A stretch of 14,421 bases of DNA from assembly GCA_004552385.1 (NCBI GenBank), contig SFOL01000040.1:1-14421 (forward strand), given 5' to 3'. A program made the translations under genes and the position numbers. Position 1 is the first letter of the stretch. Every line of letters starts with the position of its first letter. This document shows positions 13,900 through 14,421 of the stretch, piece by piece. The notes under the pieces were generated by a model. That model searched no databases. It was not told the origin of the DNA and saw nothing but the letters and a program-made list of their open reading frames with translations. This DNA is from Bacteroidales bacterium (GTDB taxonomy: Bacteria > Bacteroidota > Bacteroidia > Bacteroidales > Marinilabiliaceae).

Positions 13900-14421
13900 A
13901 TGGGAAACAAGAAAGAAACGCCAGACGTTAATGCGAGCTCCACAGCGGACATCGCGTTCCTCCTTCTGGTCTTCTTCCTCGTCTCGACGACCATGACCTC
14001 CGACCTGGGTCTGAGCCGAATGCTTCCTCCCATTGCGCCGAAGGATCAGACGGACGCTCCTATCATCAAGGAGCGCAACGTCTTCATGGTGCAGCTGAAC
14101 TACAACAACCAGCTGCTCGTACGCGGCGAGTGGATGGAGAGCGTCGACCAGCTCAAGGCTAAGGCTAAGGAGTTCATAGCCAACCCTTACGACGACCCAT
14201 CCCTGCCCGAGAAGACCGAGACCGAAATCGAGGGAATAGGCATGGTGCGCGTCCCTAAGGGCGTCATCTCTCTTCAGAACGACCGTGGTAGCGAATATCA
14301 GGCATATCTGAAAGTTCAGAACGAGCTTCAGGCCGCCTATAACGAAATTCGCGACGAATTTGCTAAAAAGCAGTTCCACAAGAGTTTTGAGGATTGCTCC
14401 GACGAGGAGAAAGAGGCCATA
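13900..14421 (+). CDS. exbD: ExbD/TolR-family biopolymer transporter (runs off right edge)
   Basis: The frame is open from ATG 13900 to the last base (174 codons), so the C-terminus is missing. The short cytoplasmic N-terminus (MGNKKETPDVNASS) leads into one membrane helix, TADIAFLLLVFFLVSTTM. Its Asp17 is the counterpart of the proton-carrying Asp25 in E. coli ExbD. MTSDLGLSRMLPPI follows the helix as in other Bacteroidales ExbD proteins. The periplasmic domain then contains the ERNVFMVQLNYNNQLLVRGE strand pair and VPKGVISLQNDRGSEYQAYL, with the ExbD-type NDRGS/Y segment. A insertion around PYDDPSLPEKTETEIEGIG is normal for this group. It is the third member of the exbB operon; a second exbD and tonB may lie beyond the window. 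Confidence 0.92.
   Translation, partial: MGNKKETPDVNASSTADIAFLLLVFFLVSTTMTSDLGLSRMLPPIAPKDQTDAPIIKERNVFMVQLNYNNQLLVRGEWMESVDQLKAKAKEFIANPYDDPSLPEKTETEIEGIGMVRVPKGVISLQNDRGSEYQAYLKVQNELQAAYNEIRDEFAKKQFHKSFEDCSDEEKEAI

Noticed and set aside
13798..14379. 193-codon open frame on the minus strand
   Set aside because: Antisense to exbD, whose transmembrane Asp and family motifs are clear.
1..14421. Phage defence island, transposon or CRISPR array
   Set aside because: No transposase, integrase, direct-repeat array or known defence cassette was seen. The single Vsr gene sits in a housekeeping operon and is not enough to call a restriction-modification island.

Overview
The window looks like chromosomal DNA from a G+C-rich member of the Bacteroidales (phylum Bacteroidota). 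A Muribaculaceae-type gut bacterium is my best guess, but the family assignment is inference. The evidence is the gene content: a SprE/PorW lipoprotein next to a PorX-like regulator, a DUF4296 protein, Bacteroidales-style ExbB with a signal peptide, and an ExbB / 4-TM protein / ExbD order. The Bacteroides-type promoter elements (-33 TTTG, -7 TAnnTTTG) and A-rich translation starts without clear Shine-Dalgarno sequences agree with this. I see no mobile element, CRISPR array or rRNA.

Left half (1-7936, minus strand). A tightly packed run of co-oriented genes reads right to left: cvpA, an orphan LuxR-type response regulator, mannose-1-phosphate guanylyltransferase, an initiating undecaprenyl-phosphate sugar-phosphate transferase, a membrane-anchored DUF4296 protein, a small unknown ORF, a porW/sprE lipoprotein, and the first 22 codons of a porX-like response regulator. 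Gaps are short (15-75 nt) and two junctions overlap, so a long operon is likely. It links surface-glycan precursor synthesis with two homologues of type IX secretion system (T9SS) components.

Middle (7937-8267). A tRNA-Arg(CCT) gene on the minus strand has an intrinsic terminator. The U-tract of that terminator overlaps the -33 box of a predicted cvpA promoter. A divergent promoter faces right toward rfbB.

Right-centre (8268-12042, plus strand). dTDP-glucose 4,6-dehydratase (rfbB/rmlB), a lipoprotein cyclophilin with an apparently dead trypsin-like domain at its N-terminus, a Vsr mismatch endonuclease whose start overlaps the cyclophilin stop by 4 nt, and a TatD-family metal hydrolase form a probable operon.

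Right end (12043-14421, plus strand). After a 321-nt non-coding stretch carrying a promoter and hairpins come exbB, a 202-nt structured gap, a small four-helix membrane protein, and exbD, which runs off the window. Together these form the proton-motive-force motor for TonB-dependent transport.

Most genes are recognisable housekeeping or envelope functions. The items most worth a second look are the pseudoprotease-cyclophilin fusion, the Vsr gene coupled to it without a visible Dcm partner, the T9SS/glycan operon with its embedded orphan regulator, and the structured gaps around exbB.
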